From an uncultured Actinomycetes bacterium (GTDB taxonomy: Bacteria; Actinomycetota; Acidimicrobiia; Acidimicrobiales; Acidimicrobilacustridaceae), in contig CALEHQ010000017.1 in the NCBI GenBank assembly GCA_937876315.1, forward strand, positions 1 through 59,119: 59,119 nt of DNA, in the 5' to 3' direction. Below are positions 26,965 to 34,866 of the stretch, in pieces. The stretch's first letter is position 1. Each line of letters starts with the position of its first letter. A program made the position numbers and the translations under genes. The notes under the pieces were generated by a model. The model was not told where the DNA came from, did no database searches, and was given only the letters and a program-made list of their open reading frames with translations.

Positions 26965-27705
26965 TTAGGAAGCGTCCGGAGGAAGTGGGCGGCGGAAAAT
27001 ACGATCACGAACTGCCCACCACGTCACGAGAAGGAGCGCCTCGAAGACGATTCGGGACGACATCTTGGAGGTCCCGCGTTCACGATCGTTAAACGTGATC
27101 GGGACTTCCACAATGCGGCCGCCACGGCGAGCAACGTTGTAGGCCATTTCAATCTGGAATCCGTAGCCGTCTGCAGTCACAAGATCGAGCGGAATCCGCG
27201 ACAGCATCGGAGCGCCATAGCAACGAAACCCTGCGGTGGCATCGCGCACCTGGAGCCGGAGCACAATTGCGGCGTAGCGATTGCCGCCCCGAGACAACCA
27301 CTCGCGGTAACGCGGCCACTCCGGGATATGTCCACCTGGGACATAGCGAGAGCCAATGGCAAGGTCGGCGCCTGATTCAACGGCGTTCACCAATGAGGGA
27401 AGCGCTGCAGGATCGTGTTGAAGGTCGGAATCCATTTCGATCAACGCGTCGTAGCCATTGGCCAGGCCGTAGGCGAAACCCGCTCGATAGGCCGATCCCA
27501 GTCCGGCTTTGGCGCCTCGGCGGAGCAGCGACACATGCCCCCCGTTGTCAGACCCCCACCCCTCGGCCAGATCAGCGGTTCCGTCAGGGCTTCCGTCGTC
27601 GACCACGAGCACGTCGGCCTTCGGCAACGCCTTCTGAATGCGCTCAAGGACCTCAACAATGTTCTCTGCCTCGTTGTAGGTCGGCAGGATGACGAGCGGC
27701 TTCAC
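26965..27705 (-). CDS. Polyprenol-phosphate mannosyltransferase (GT2, Dpm1/Ppm1-like)
   Basis: 246 residues, single GT2 domain: ILPTYNEAENI, VVDDGSPDGTADLA, the metal motif in EMDSDLQHDP, and RDATAGFRCY. GTSKMS near the C-terminus is typical of the Dpm1 group. It would transfer mannose from GDP-Man to polyprenyl phosphate, the donor for glycolipid or protein mannosylation outside the membrane, and fits with pimB further along. The GTG at 27705 has a TACAGT box seven bases upstream. First gene of a six-gene operon. Confidence 0.88.
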   Translation of the reverse strand: MKPLVILPTYNEAENIVEVLERIQKALPKADVLVVDDGSPDGTADLAEGWGSDNGGHVSLLRRGAKAGLGSAYRAGFAYGLANGYDALIEMDSDLQHDPAALPSLVNAVESGADLAIGSRYVPGGHIPEWPRYREWLSRGGNRYAAIVLRLQVRDATAGFRCYGAPMLSRIPLDLVTADGYGFQIEMAYNVARRGGRIVEVPITFNDRERGTSKMSSRIVFEALLLVTWWAVRDRIFRRPLPPDAS

Positions 27706-27712
27706 GATTCCA

Positions 27713-27718
27713 ACTGTA
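27713..27718 (-). promoter_or_regulatory. -10 box for leaderless mannosyltransferase operon
   Basis: TACAGT on the minus strand, seven bases before the GTG at 27705. Confidence 0.5.
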
Positions 27719-27765
27719 GAAGCATCGAGCGCTCCCCCGGTGCGCAGTCCACTCGCTCAGGCCCG

Positions 27766-27771
27766 TACGAT
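27766..27771 (+). promoter_or_regulatory. -10 box that decides the start of the divergent membrane protein
   Basis: TACGAT, seven bases before the ATG at 27779 and overlapping an earlier in-frame ATG at 27770. If transcription starts at 27779, the upstream ATG is not in the message. Confidence 0.5.
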
Positions 27772-27778
27772 GGAACCG

Positions 27779-28123
27779 ATGGCCTCGCAAACCCCCACCA
27801 CCCCATCTGCATCCACGACAGTTTCCGCCCTTCCCTCCGTTGGGGCGCGGGTGCTTGCGTTCCTTGCAATCCTGATCGGCGGCACCGCCGGTGGGGTCAT
27901 CGGGTACGCCTTCGTTGACCTTCAACTGACCGGCGATTCCTCGTTATGGGCGGGACTCGGTGCTCTTTTTGGCGCAGTCGTCGCCGCACTAGGCACCGCA
28001 GTAGTCGTCATTCTCACCCTCCGAGCAATGGGCGAATGGAACACCATCCGTGCCCGTGAGGAACTCGCCGCTGCCTCAGCGAAATCAAACGCTGCAAACC
28101 GAAACGTTCCCCGCGTTCAATAA
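27779..28123 (+). CDS. Small two-helix membrane protein, unknown function
   Basis: 114 residues: Ser/Thr/Pro-rich N-terminus, two hydrophobic segments at about 23-44 and 57-83, and a charged C-terminal helix (RAMGEWNTIRAREELAAASA). I do not recognise a family. The ATG at 27779 is preferred to 27770 for its leaderless promoter. Its stop TAA overlaps the next start (TAATG), so it is co-translated with the inositol-phosphatase gene. Confidence 0.75.
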   Translation: MASQTPTTPSASTTVSALPSVGARVLAFLAILIGGTAGGVIGYAFVDLQLTGDSSLWAGLGALFGAVVAALGTAVVVILTLRAMGEWNTIRAREELAAASAKSNAANRNVPRVQ

Positions 28124-28920
28124 TGAGCCACGACACTGCAGCACTGCTCAATCTCGCAACGTCGACTGCAGCCCAAGCAGCAGCGCTGATTGTTGACGGA
28201 CTTTCTCGAGCCCGAACCTTGGTCGATACGAAAACCTCGGGCACAGACATGGTCACCGAAATGGACAAAGCCTCCGAAGCGCTCATTCTTGATCGGCTCG
28301 CTAACGAGCGTCCCGATGACGCAGTTCTCGGAGAAGAGGGTACGGACCGACCGGGGACAACCGGTGTTCGCTGGATTGTCGACCCCATCGACGGCACGAC
28401 GAACTACCTCTACGGCCTCGCCGGATTCGCGATCTCAATCGCAGCAGAGATCGATGGCGAAATGGCCATTGGCGTCGTTCATGACCCGTTGCATGCCGAG
28501 GTCTTCACCGCCATTCGGGGCGAAGGCGCGTTCCGAAATGGTCTCCCGATCCACGCTTCGGACGAAACGAAGTTGTCTCATGCGCTGGTCGCAACTGGTT
28601 TCTCCTACGAGCCTGATCGCCGTCGGCGTCAGGCAGCAGTGCTGGGCAAGATCATCGGATCAGTTCGCGATATTCGCCGCATGGGCGCCGCGTCGGTCGA
28701 CTTGTGCTCGGTTGCATGCGGCCGGGTCGATGCCTATTACGAACGCGGTCTGCAGCCTTGGGACCACGCTGCCGGGGCACTCATTGCAACCGAGGCCGGC
28801 GCACTCGTCGGCAATCTCGCCGGCGGTGCCCCCGAATTTGAGTTCTGCCTCGCTGCGCCTCCAGCGTTATTCAATGGCCTGCGATCGCTGCTCGTCGCTG
28901 CCGATGCAGGCAACGCATAA
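28123..28920 (+). CDS. suhB: Inositol monophosphatase family protein
   Basis: 265 residues. Metal-binding motifs GEEGTD, WIVDPIDGTTNYLYG and QPWDHAAGALIATEAGA are complete, as in SuhB and actinobacterial inositol-1-phosphatases. It probably makes free inositol for phosphatidylinositol, which would feed the PimB pathway encoded in the same window; histidinol phosphate or FBP are other substrates in the family. Short gap before the response regulator. Confidence 0.9.
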   Translation: MSHDTAALLNLATSTAAQAAALIVDGLSRARTLVDTKTSGTDMVTEMDKASEALILDRLANERPDDAVLGEEGTDRPGTTGVRWIVDPIDGTTNYLYGLAGFAISIAAEIDGEMAIGVVHDPLHAEVFTAIRGEGAFRNGLPIHASDETKLSHALVATGFSYEPDRRRRQAAVLGKIIGSVRDIRRMGAASVDLCSVACGRVDAYYERGLQPWDHAAGALIATEAGALVGNLAGGAPEFEFCLAAPPALFNGLRSLLVAADAGNA

Positions 28921-28950
28921 CCATCGCCCACAACTCCAAAATCAGAAAAC

Positions 28951-28979
28951 CTGACGTAGCGGCCCCCATCGGTGACAAT
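28951..28979 (+). promoter_or_regulatory. Promoter of the two-component system
   Basis: CTGACG (28951-28956), a 17-base spacer and GACAAT (28974-28979) precede the ATG at 28988 by eight bases, so the message is probably leaderless. Confidence 0.5.
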
Positions 28980-28987
28980 GGTGGGAT

Positions 28988-29668
28988 ATGGAAACCCGCA
29001 TCCTCACCGTCGAGGACGACGAACGAATCCGCACCGCCGTTCGCCTCGCCCTTGAGGACGAGGGTTGGGAGGTTGAGGAAGCAGACACTGGCGAGGAAGC
29101 GCTTCAAGCATTCACCCGCCAGCCCAGCGATGTCGTCCTGATCGACATCATGCTTCCCGGCATCGATGGCTTCGATGTCTGCCGCTCTATTCGACGTGTC
29201 AGCGATGTCCCGATCGTCATGGTTACCGCCCGCGCCGACACTCATGATGTTGTTGCTGGCCTCGAAGCCGGAGCTGACGATTACCTCACCAAGCCATTCG
29301 CTCCGAAAGAACTTTCAGCGCGAATTCGCGCGCTCCTTCGACGGGCACAAACAATCGACCTCGCTCCTACTCACTTGCGCTTCGGCGATCTCGAGATCAT
29401 TCCGGATGAAGGAATCGTTCTTCGCGACAACGCCGAGGTTCACCTCACGAAAACCGAGTTCCGACTTCTTGTTGAACTCGCGTCAGCACCCGGCCGTGTC
29501 TTCAGTCGTGAAGTTCTCCTCGAACGTGTTTGGGGCTATGGCTACTTCGGCGACGGTCGTCTCGTAGATGTCCATGTCCGTCGTTTGCGCATGAAGGTTG
29601 AAGTCGATCCCGCTAACCCGCGCCACGTCATGACAATCCGCGGCCTCGGCTACAAACTTCAGCAGTGA
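28988..29668 (+). CDS. OmpR-family response regulator (MtrA-like)
   Basis: 226 residues: receiver domain with Asp53 as phospho-acceptor, Thr80 and Lys102, then a winged-helix OmpR DNA-binding domain ending RHVMTIRGLGYKLQ. Together with the following kinase and a lipoprotein start it matches the MtrA-MtrB-LpqB order known in Actinobacteria, where the system controls cell wall and division genes. Assignment to MtrA is from order, not from diagnostic residues. Stop overlaps the kinase start (GTGA). Confidence 0.88.
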   Translation: METRILTVEDDERIRTAVRLALEDEGWEVEEADTGEEALQAFTRQPSDVVLIDIMLPGIDGFDVCRSIRRVSDVPIVMVTARADTHDVVAGLEAGADDYLTKPFAPKELSARIRALLRRAQTIDLAPTHLRFGDLEIIPDEGIVLRDNAEVHLTKTEFRLLVELASAPGRVFSREVLLERVWGYGYFGDGRLVDVHVRRLRMKVEVDPANPRHVMTIRGLGYKLQQ

Positions 29669-31143
29669 CCAAACCCATCACGACCCTCACTCGGCGACGA
29701 CGTCGAACCCGGATTAGTGCCCCGGTCCGTCGTCGCTTTGGCCTTCGCACTCGCCTCACCCTGACCTTTGCGCTTGGCGCTGCGGTCTTGTCGGCAGTCC
29801 TGGCGTTCATCACCTTTGGTCTCACCCGCCAGAATCTGATTGACCAACGGCAATCTTCGTCAGTGACACGAGCATTCGTGAACGCTGACCGTTTGTCGTT
29901 CCAACTTCCCTATGCATCCACCCCAGCCATGGTCAATCGGGACTTGAACAGCCTTTCCTATCCCAACGACGCAAATGCTGCGCTTTCAAACGCTGGACGC
30001 TGGTATGCAACCGACCCGGCAGCGTTCACCCAAGATGCAATCCCCGCATCGCTGCTCGACATGGTTGCGGGCGGTCAGGCCGCAACCATGCGAACCGACG
30101 TCAACGGGTCAACCCAACTCATCGTTGGCGTCCCAGTTCCAAATCTTGATGCCCGCTATTACGAGAGTGTGCCGCTTGCCGATCTCCAACGAACGCTCGA
30201 CGGCTTGGCGTGGACACTTCTGATCTCCTCAGCGCTTACGACTGTCGCTGGTGCACTCATCGGTTATTGGGCAAGCCGACGCGTCTTCGCTCCGTTGCTC
30301 GATGTCGGCACCGCTGCCGGCGCGATTGCTGGTGGCCGCCTCGACACTCGACTCCCCGAAGGCGTCGACGCAGACCTCGACCTCATCTCAAAGCCATTCA
30401 ACGAAATGGCTCAAGCGCTTGAGGACCGCATTGAACGCGATGCGCGATTCGCGTCTGAAGTCAGTCACGAGTTGCGTTCACCACTCATGACTCTTGCCGC
30501 GTCGATCGAGGTGCTGGAAAACACTCGGGACGATCTTCCCGAACGAGCTCGTACTGCCCTCGTATTGCTGTCGGCAGATATCGATCGTTTGCAGCAACTC
30601 GTCGAGGACCTACTCGAGATTTCTCGATTCGATGTTGGTGCAATCACTTTGCACCTCGAAGAAGTGCTCGTAGTCGAACTCGTCTACCAATCCGTAAGCA
30701 TTCTTGGCGAAGGAGGCGTCCCGGTCATCCACGACATCGATACCGACGAGCTCGTTGTACGCGTCGACAAACGCCGATTCGGCAGGGTCATCGCAAATCT
30801 TCTCGACAACGCCGATCGCTATGCCGGCGGTGCTACGTCGGTGACCGTTGAGCGAGTCGAAGACATGATCCAAATCAGCGTCGAGGACAACGGCAACGGC
30901 GTACCTGAAGACGAACGCGACATCGTGTTCGACCGCTTTTCTCGCGGCAGCGAGGGCGGAAACCGTTCAAATGACACCGGCGTTGGTCTTGGACTCGCAC
31001 TCGTCGATGAACACATCCGACTCCACGGCGGACGAGTGTGGGTCGAAGATCGTCGTGACGGTGACCACGGCGCTCGATTCGTCGTTGAACTGCCCTTGGT
31101 TGATCCGCCTGTACCCGACGAAACGCAAGAGGAAGCCCTATGA
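29665..31143 (+). CDS. Sensor histidine kinase (MtrB-like)
   Basis: 492 residues: basic N-terminus, membrane segment 31-53, an extracytoplasmic loop of about 125 residues, second membrane segment 181-203, HAMP domain, H-box FASEVSHELRSP with His268, N-box NLLDNADRY, and G-boxes DNGNGVPED and GVGLGLALV. It would phosphorylate the regulator encoded upstream. The GTG start overlaps the regulator stop and the stop overlaps the lipoprotein start (ATGA), so all three are coupled. Confidence 0.92.
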   Translation: MTKPITTLTRRRRRTRISAPVRRRFGLRTRLTLTFALGAAVLSAVLAFITFGLTRQNLIDQRQSSSVTRAFVNADRLSFQLPYASTPAMVNRDLNSLSYPNDANAALSNAGRWYATDPAAFTQDAIPASLLDMVAGGQAATMRTDVNGSTQLIVGVPVPNLDARYYESVPLADLQRTLDGLAWTLLISSALTTVAGALIGYWASRRVFAPLLDVGTAAGAIAGGRLDTRLPEGVDADLDLISKPFNEMAQALEDRIERDARFASEVSHELRSPLMTLAASIEVLENTRDDLPERARTALVLLSADIDRLQQLVEDLLEISRFDVGAITLHLEEVLVVELVYQSVSILGEGGVPVIHDIDTDELVVRVDKRRFGRVIANLLDNADRYAGGATSVTVERVEDMIQISVEDNGNGVPEDERDIVFDRFSRGSEGGNRSNDTGVGLGLALVDEHIRLHGGRVWVEDRRDGDHGARFVVELPLVDPPVPDETQEEAL

Positions 31144-31292
31144 GCACTCACTCGCTTCGACGTCTCGTCGGCCTCACCGCGCTCATTGTTGGCCTCAGTT
31201 CAATCGTTGCCGCATGCAGCATTCCCACCGAGGATCAACCGCAGCCGGTCAACCGCGAACAATCCACGACCACGGTGACAGCTGCTCCATAG
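31140..31292 (+). CDS. 50-residue lipoprotein, probable LpqB/GerMN remnant
   Basis: MSTHSLRRLVGLTALIVGLS begins a signal peptide that ends in the lipobox VAAC, so the mature protein is only about 24 residues (CSIPTEDQPQPVN and a Thr-rich end). In Actinobacteria an MtrAB pair is followed by LpqB, several hundred residues with GerMN and propeller domains, and often starting C-x-IPT after the lipid Cys. Here the frame stops at once and the next gene begins 24 bases on, so it is either a relic or a true mini-lipoprotein. The ATGA overlap with the kinase is kept. Confidence 0.65.
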   Translation: MSTHSLRRLVGLTALIVGLSSIVAACSIPTEDQPQPVNREQSTTTVTAAP

Positions 31293-31303
31293 GTGACAGT
31301 CAA

Positions 31304-31331
31304 CGATCTCCAGTTCTAGATCGGGAGATCG
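31304..31331. terminator. Hairpin between convergent lipoprotein and acyl-CoA dehydrogenase genes
   Basis: Eight-base perfect arms CGATCTCC and GGAGATCG with a 12-base loop. It overlaps the end of the dehydrogenase gene. No T-tract on either side. Confidence 0.4.
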
Positions 31332-32551
31332 CCAGTTGCTGCGCGAGTGCTCCCGTGGTCGCGCCACGCAGCGATGGTGCGTTGAGCGATGCGCATCTGA
31401 TGGATTTCGTCGGCGCCATCGGCGAAACGGGCCCAACGAGCCTGCTGATACATGTGAGCCAGTGGCGTGTCAGTTGAATAGCCCAATGCTCCGTGAACTT
31501 GAATCGAGCGATCAATGATCCGATTCAACGAGTTCGCAACGAAATGCTTCGCCATGGAAACTTCTGCTGAAAAGTCATCACCGCGATCGATCTTGTAGGC
31601 GGCATGCAGCACCATCAGTTTGCACTGGTACAACTCCATCGCTGAATCAGCGATGAGCCATTGAACACCTTGCTTCTCAGCAAGGATCGAACCGTGTGAA
31701 TATCGATCAAGAGATCGTTCGACCATCATGTCGAGTGCCACTTCTGCCTGCGCGATCCAACGCATGCAATGAGCAAGACGGGCAGGTCCAAGTCGGTACT
31801 GACCTAAACGATGCCCCTGACCGCGACCACCGAGCATGGCCGAATCGGAAACGCGAAGGTCTTCAATCAGAATCTCGGAGTGGCCCGTCGAGCCATGCAT
31901 CGTTTCGATCTGGCGCACTTCGTTCCACCCTTCGGTGGGGATGTCGACAAGAAACGCGGTGTTCGCAGCTTGGGGCAAGTCGGGATCGTCTTCGGTTCGC
32001 GCAACGAGAATGGCGAAACTGGCCCTATGGGCATTGGAGATGAACCACTTATGGCCGTTGATTACCCATTCCTCACCGTCCTGTTCGGCATGAGTGCGGA
32101 TCAAGGTCGGATCGGATCCAGCAACCTCGGGCTCAGTCATCGCAAAGCATGACCAAACTCGCCCCTCACACAAAGGGCGCAGATACTTCTCTTTCTGCTC
32201 ATCGGTTCCCCAATGCAGCAACGTGTGCATGTTGCCCTCATCAGGCGCCTGGCAGTTGAACACCCACGGACCAAGACGGGTTCTGGCCGCCTCTGCCTGA
32301 ACCATCGCAAGTTGCACATGCCCCAGACCCATACCGCCCCACTCAACCGGCATATGCGGAAGCCAGAGACCGAGTTCCTGCGCCTGGCGACGCAACTCAA
32401 TCAACTCTGCGACATACGCGCGCCGATCGGTCTCGGCGACCCCCTCGGCTTCAAGCCGCTTCTCGGTCGGCGCCACGACCTCGCCAATGAAGGTACGGAC
32501 CTTCCCGCGGATCTCTTCGAGTTCGGGTGACAGACTGAAGTCGATGCTCAT
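31316..32551 (-). CDS. Acyl-CoA dehydrogenase family protein
   Basis: 411 residues. FAD-binding segments CFAMTEPEVAGSDPT and EWVINGHKWFISNA, and the C-terminal QVHGALGYSTDTPLAHMYQQAR followed by ADGADEIHQ (split over residues 360-395), are typical of the ACAD10/11-like group. It probably oxidises a medium to long or branched acyl-CoA. The ATG at 32551 has CAGACT six bases upstream. Divergent from the glycerol kinase with only 30 bases between starts. Confidence 0.92.
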   Translation of the reverse strand: MSIDFSLSPELEEIRGKVRTFIGEVVAPTEKRLEAEGVAETDRRAYVAELIELRRQAQELGLWLPHMPVEWGGMGLGHVQLAMVQAEAARTRLGPWVFNCQAPDEGNMHTLLHWGTDEQKEKYLRPLCEGRVWSCFAMTEPEVAGSDPTLIRTHAEQDGEEWVINGHKWFISNAHRASFAILVARTEDDPDLPQAANTAFLVDIPTEGWNEVRQIETMHGSTGHSEILIEDLRVSDSAMLGGRGQGHRLGQYRLGPARLAHCMRWIAQAEVALDMMVERSLDRYSHGSILAEKQGVQWLIADSAMELYQCKLMVLHAAYKIDRGDDFSAEVSMAKHFVANSLNRIIDRSIQVHGALGYSTDTPLAHMYQQARWARFADGADEIHQMRIAQRTIAAWRDHGSTRAATGDLPI

Positions 32552-32556
32552 TGTCG

Positions 32557-32563
32557 CAGTCTG
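32557..32563. promoter_or_regulatory. Overlapping -10 boxes of the acyl-CoA dehydrogenase and glycerol kinase genes
   Basis: On the minus strand CAGACT (32563-32558) lies six bases before the dehydrogenase ATG. On the plus strand CAGTCT (32557-32562) could serve the kinase with a leader of about 13 bases. The two divergent promoters would thus share the same bases. Confidence 0.4.
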
Positions 32564-32581
32564 CCCCGAACTGAGACCTTC

Positions 32582-34087
32582 GTGACTGTCGTCGTCGCAA
32601 TCGATGCCGGAACCACCGGAGTCCGGGCCATCGCGTTCAACCATCTGGGCCTTCCGTTGTCGTCTTCATACCGGGAATTCACCCAGTTCTTCCCCCAACC
32701 CGGATGGGTCGAACACGATGCCAACGAGATTTGGACGGCGATCCAACACGTCCTCTCCGAACTCAAAACAGCGCTTGATGCAGCCGGTGAAACCATCGCC
32801 GCAATTGGAATCACTGATCAACGCGAAACGATCGTCGCATGGGATCGATCCACCGGTCAGCCCTGTCATCGGGCCATCGTGTGGCAGGACCGACGAACTG
32901 CCGATTACTGCGCGCAGCTTGAATCCGACGGCGCACTTGATCTTGTTCGATCGACTACCGGTCTGGTCCTTGATCCGTACTTCTCCGGCACGAAAGCACA
33001 TTGGCTATTCACTGAGGGTGGCGTCACACCAGACGACTCTGTTGCCATCGGCACCATAGATTCCTGGCTGATCTGGAAACTGACCGGCGGCGATACACAC
33101 GTCACCGATGCGACCAACGCCAGTCGCACAATGTTGTTCGATATCCGGTCCGGCGAGTGGTCCGATGAGTTGTGCGAGTTACTCGGCGTTCCCCGCCATG
33201 TACTTCCTCGAGTTGTTCCGTCGAGTGGTCGCGTCGCTGTCACCGCTCCATCCTGTGCCCTCGGTTCGGGAATCCCTATCAGCGGCATTGCCGGCGATCA
33301 GCAAGCATCGCTTTTCGGTCAAGCGTGCTTTGTACCGGGCATGGCGAAAAATACCTATGGAACTGGCAGTTTTGTTTTGATGAACATGGGTACCGAGTGT
33401 CCTACTCCCGTCGAAGGCTTGTTGACCACGATTGCGTGGTCGCTGCCAACTGAATCGGGCACACCCCAACTCACTTACGCCTACGAAGGTGCAATCTTCG
33501 TCACTGGTTCGGGTGTGCAATGGCTTCGTGATGGGTTGCAACTGATCGACAACTCGAACGAAATCACCGCTCTTGCGTCTTCGGTCGACAGCACCGATGG
33601 AGTTGTCGTTGTTCCTGCGTTCACCGGTCTCGGCAGTCCGTGGTGGGATCCGTACGCTCGCGGAACGATTCTTGGGATTACACGCGGTACAACGGCAGCG
33701 CATATCGCTCGGGCGATGCTCGAGGCAATCGCACTGCAAACCCGAGACGTTGTGGATGCGATGACCAACGCTGGTGGCCTCGCTCTCCAATCACTGCGAG
33801 CCGACGGTGGCGCAGCAAGCGATTTCGTACTTCAACTTCAGGCCGACCAACTCGGAGTCCCGGTGCATCGGCCAACCGTGTCTGAAACCACCGCCCTAGG
33901 GGCGGCGTACCTTGCGGGACTCGCCGAAGGGTTCTGGGACTCGCTCGATGACATCGCCGAGAACTGGGCGATCGACATCACGATTGAACCGGCGTCTGAT
34001 CGCTCAATGGTCGAACCTGGTCATCAACAGTGGCTTAGAGCAGTTGAACGATCTCGCAATTGGGCGAAAGAATCACCCGGCGACTGA
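32582..34087 (+). CDS. glpK: Glycerol kinase
   Basis: 501 residues, two FGGY domains. It makes sn-glycerol 3-phosphate from glycerol and ATP. The glycerol-contacting residues of E. coli GlpK are kept: QRE (Arg, Glu), VWQ (Trp), DPYFSGTK (Tyr) and GDQQASLFG (Asp). The ATP site has MAKNTYGTGSF. The N-terminal loop reads IDAGTTGVRAI instead of the usual DQGTTSSR. GTG start at 32582. It is not next to glpD, which lies 20 kb away beside a more divergent kinase. Confidence 0.95.
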   Translation: MTVVVAIDAGTTGVRAIAFNHLGLPLSSSYREFTQFFPQPGWVEHDANEIWTAIQHVLSELKTALDAAGETIAAIGITDQRETIVAWDRSTGQPCHRAIVWQDRRTADYCAQLESDGALDLVRSTTGLVLDPYFSGTKAHWLFTEGGVTPDDSVAIGTIDSWLIWKLTGGDTHVTDATNASRTMLFDIRSGEWSDELCELLGVPRHVLPRVVPSSGRVAVTAPSCALGSGIPISGIAGDQQASLFGQACFVPGMAKNTYGTGSFVLMNMGTECPTPVEGLLTTIAWSLPTESGTPQLTYAYEGAIFVTGSGVQWLRDGLQLIDNSNEITALASSVDSTDGVVVVPAFTGLGSPWWDPYARGTILGITRGTTAAHIARAMLEAIALQTRDVVDAMTNAGGLALQSLRADGGAASDFVLQLQADQLGVPVHRPTVSETTALGAAYLAGLAEGFWDSLDDIAENWAIDITIEPASDRSMVEPGHQQWLRAVERSRNWAKESPGD

Positions 34088-34094
34088 ATGACAT

Positions 34095-34775
34095 TCAGCG
34101 CCTCGCCGAAGGATGTTGCTGGCGCGCTGCAGCCGTCAACTCTCGAAACCTAGTGTCAACGATCCGAGCCAAAGCGGCCGCTTGCCTCCGTTCGCGAGCC
34201 CGGAACGATTCCCCGTTCCGGCCCATCACCAATGCTCTTCCGGCGGCCGGCAACGGGGCCCACACCACATCAGATGGTCCGGCATCTCCATCAGAAACAC
34301 GAGCAGATGACTGACTCCCTGCCACGAACGCGGCAATCCACGCAGCCGATGGACAATCGCCGACCTCTGTGATGATCGAGCCATCGGCGAGGTCAAGAAC
34401 AACTCCCCAATGAGCGCCGACGGTTCGAACACCGTGAACACAGAGTTCTTCAATTGCCGCCGATGGTGTCGGCGCACCAACCAAGAGTGCAGCGGTCTCA
34501 AGTGCATCGACGCGCGGATCGTGCAGTGCTTCGGCTGCCGGACGAATGCTCTCAATATCGACATCATCGACCTGATGGATCTCAGTGACCAACAACTCGA
34601 CGAGGGCGTCGTCAGGTAGTTCGACCACAAGCTCATCGATTGCGCGACCAGCCCCACGCTCGAGAATGTCGATGCCAGTCACGTCGCCACCGACTGCGCC
34701 GATCCGACTCGCCAACGCACCGAGTGCGCCAGGGCGATCAGGCATCCACACTCGAAGAATGTAGGTCTGAGTCAT
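34095..34775 (-). CDS. ACT-domain protein
   Basis: 226 residues. An ACT domain occupies the first 75 or so (YILRVWMPDRPGALGALASRIGAVGGDVTGIDIL in two parts). The rest contains a GAF-like segment (GVVLDLADG...PAAGRALVMGR) but I cannot name it. ACT domains bind amino acids, so a sensor role is likely. TAAGGT lies six bases before the ATG. It ends seven bases from the glycerol kinase stop (convergent). Confidence 0.8.
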   Translation of the reverse strand: MTQTYILRVWMPDRPGALGALASRIGAVGGDVTGIDILERGAGRAIDELVVELPDDALVELLVTEIHQVDDVDIESIRPAAEALHDPRVDALETAALLVGAPTPSAAIEELCVHGVRTVGAHWGVVLDLADGSIITEVGDCPSAAWIAAFVAGSQSSARVSDGDAGPSDVVWAPLPAAGRALVMGRNGESFRARERRQAAALARIVDTRFRELTAAARQQHPSARR

Positions 34776-34781
34776 GGTCGT

Positions 34782-34787
34782 ACCTTA
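34782..34787 (-). promoter_or_regulatory. -10 box for leaderless ACT-domain gene
   Basis: TAAGGT on the minus strand, six bases before the ATG at 34775. Confidence 0.45.
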
Positions 34788-34866
34788 GGGATCGAGAGTG
34801 AACGCCATGTTTCCATGGCGCGACATCAGCGAGAACTCCGTTGACCGCCCCGGCCCCAAAAGCGGG

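Noticed and set aside
34798-34817. Terminator after the alanine aminotransferase
   Set aside because: A 7-base stem CGCCATG/CATGGCG exists but lies past the divergent gap without a T-tract on either strand and may be chance.
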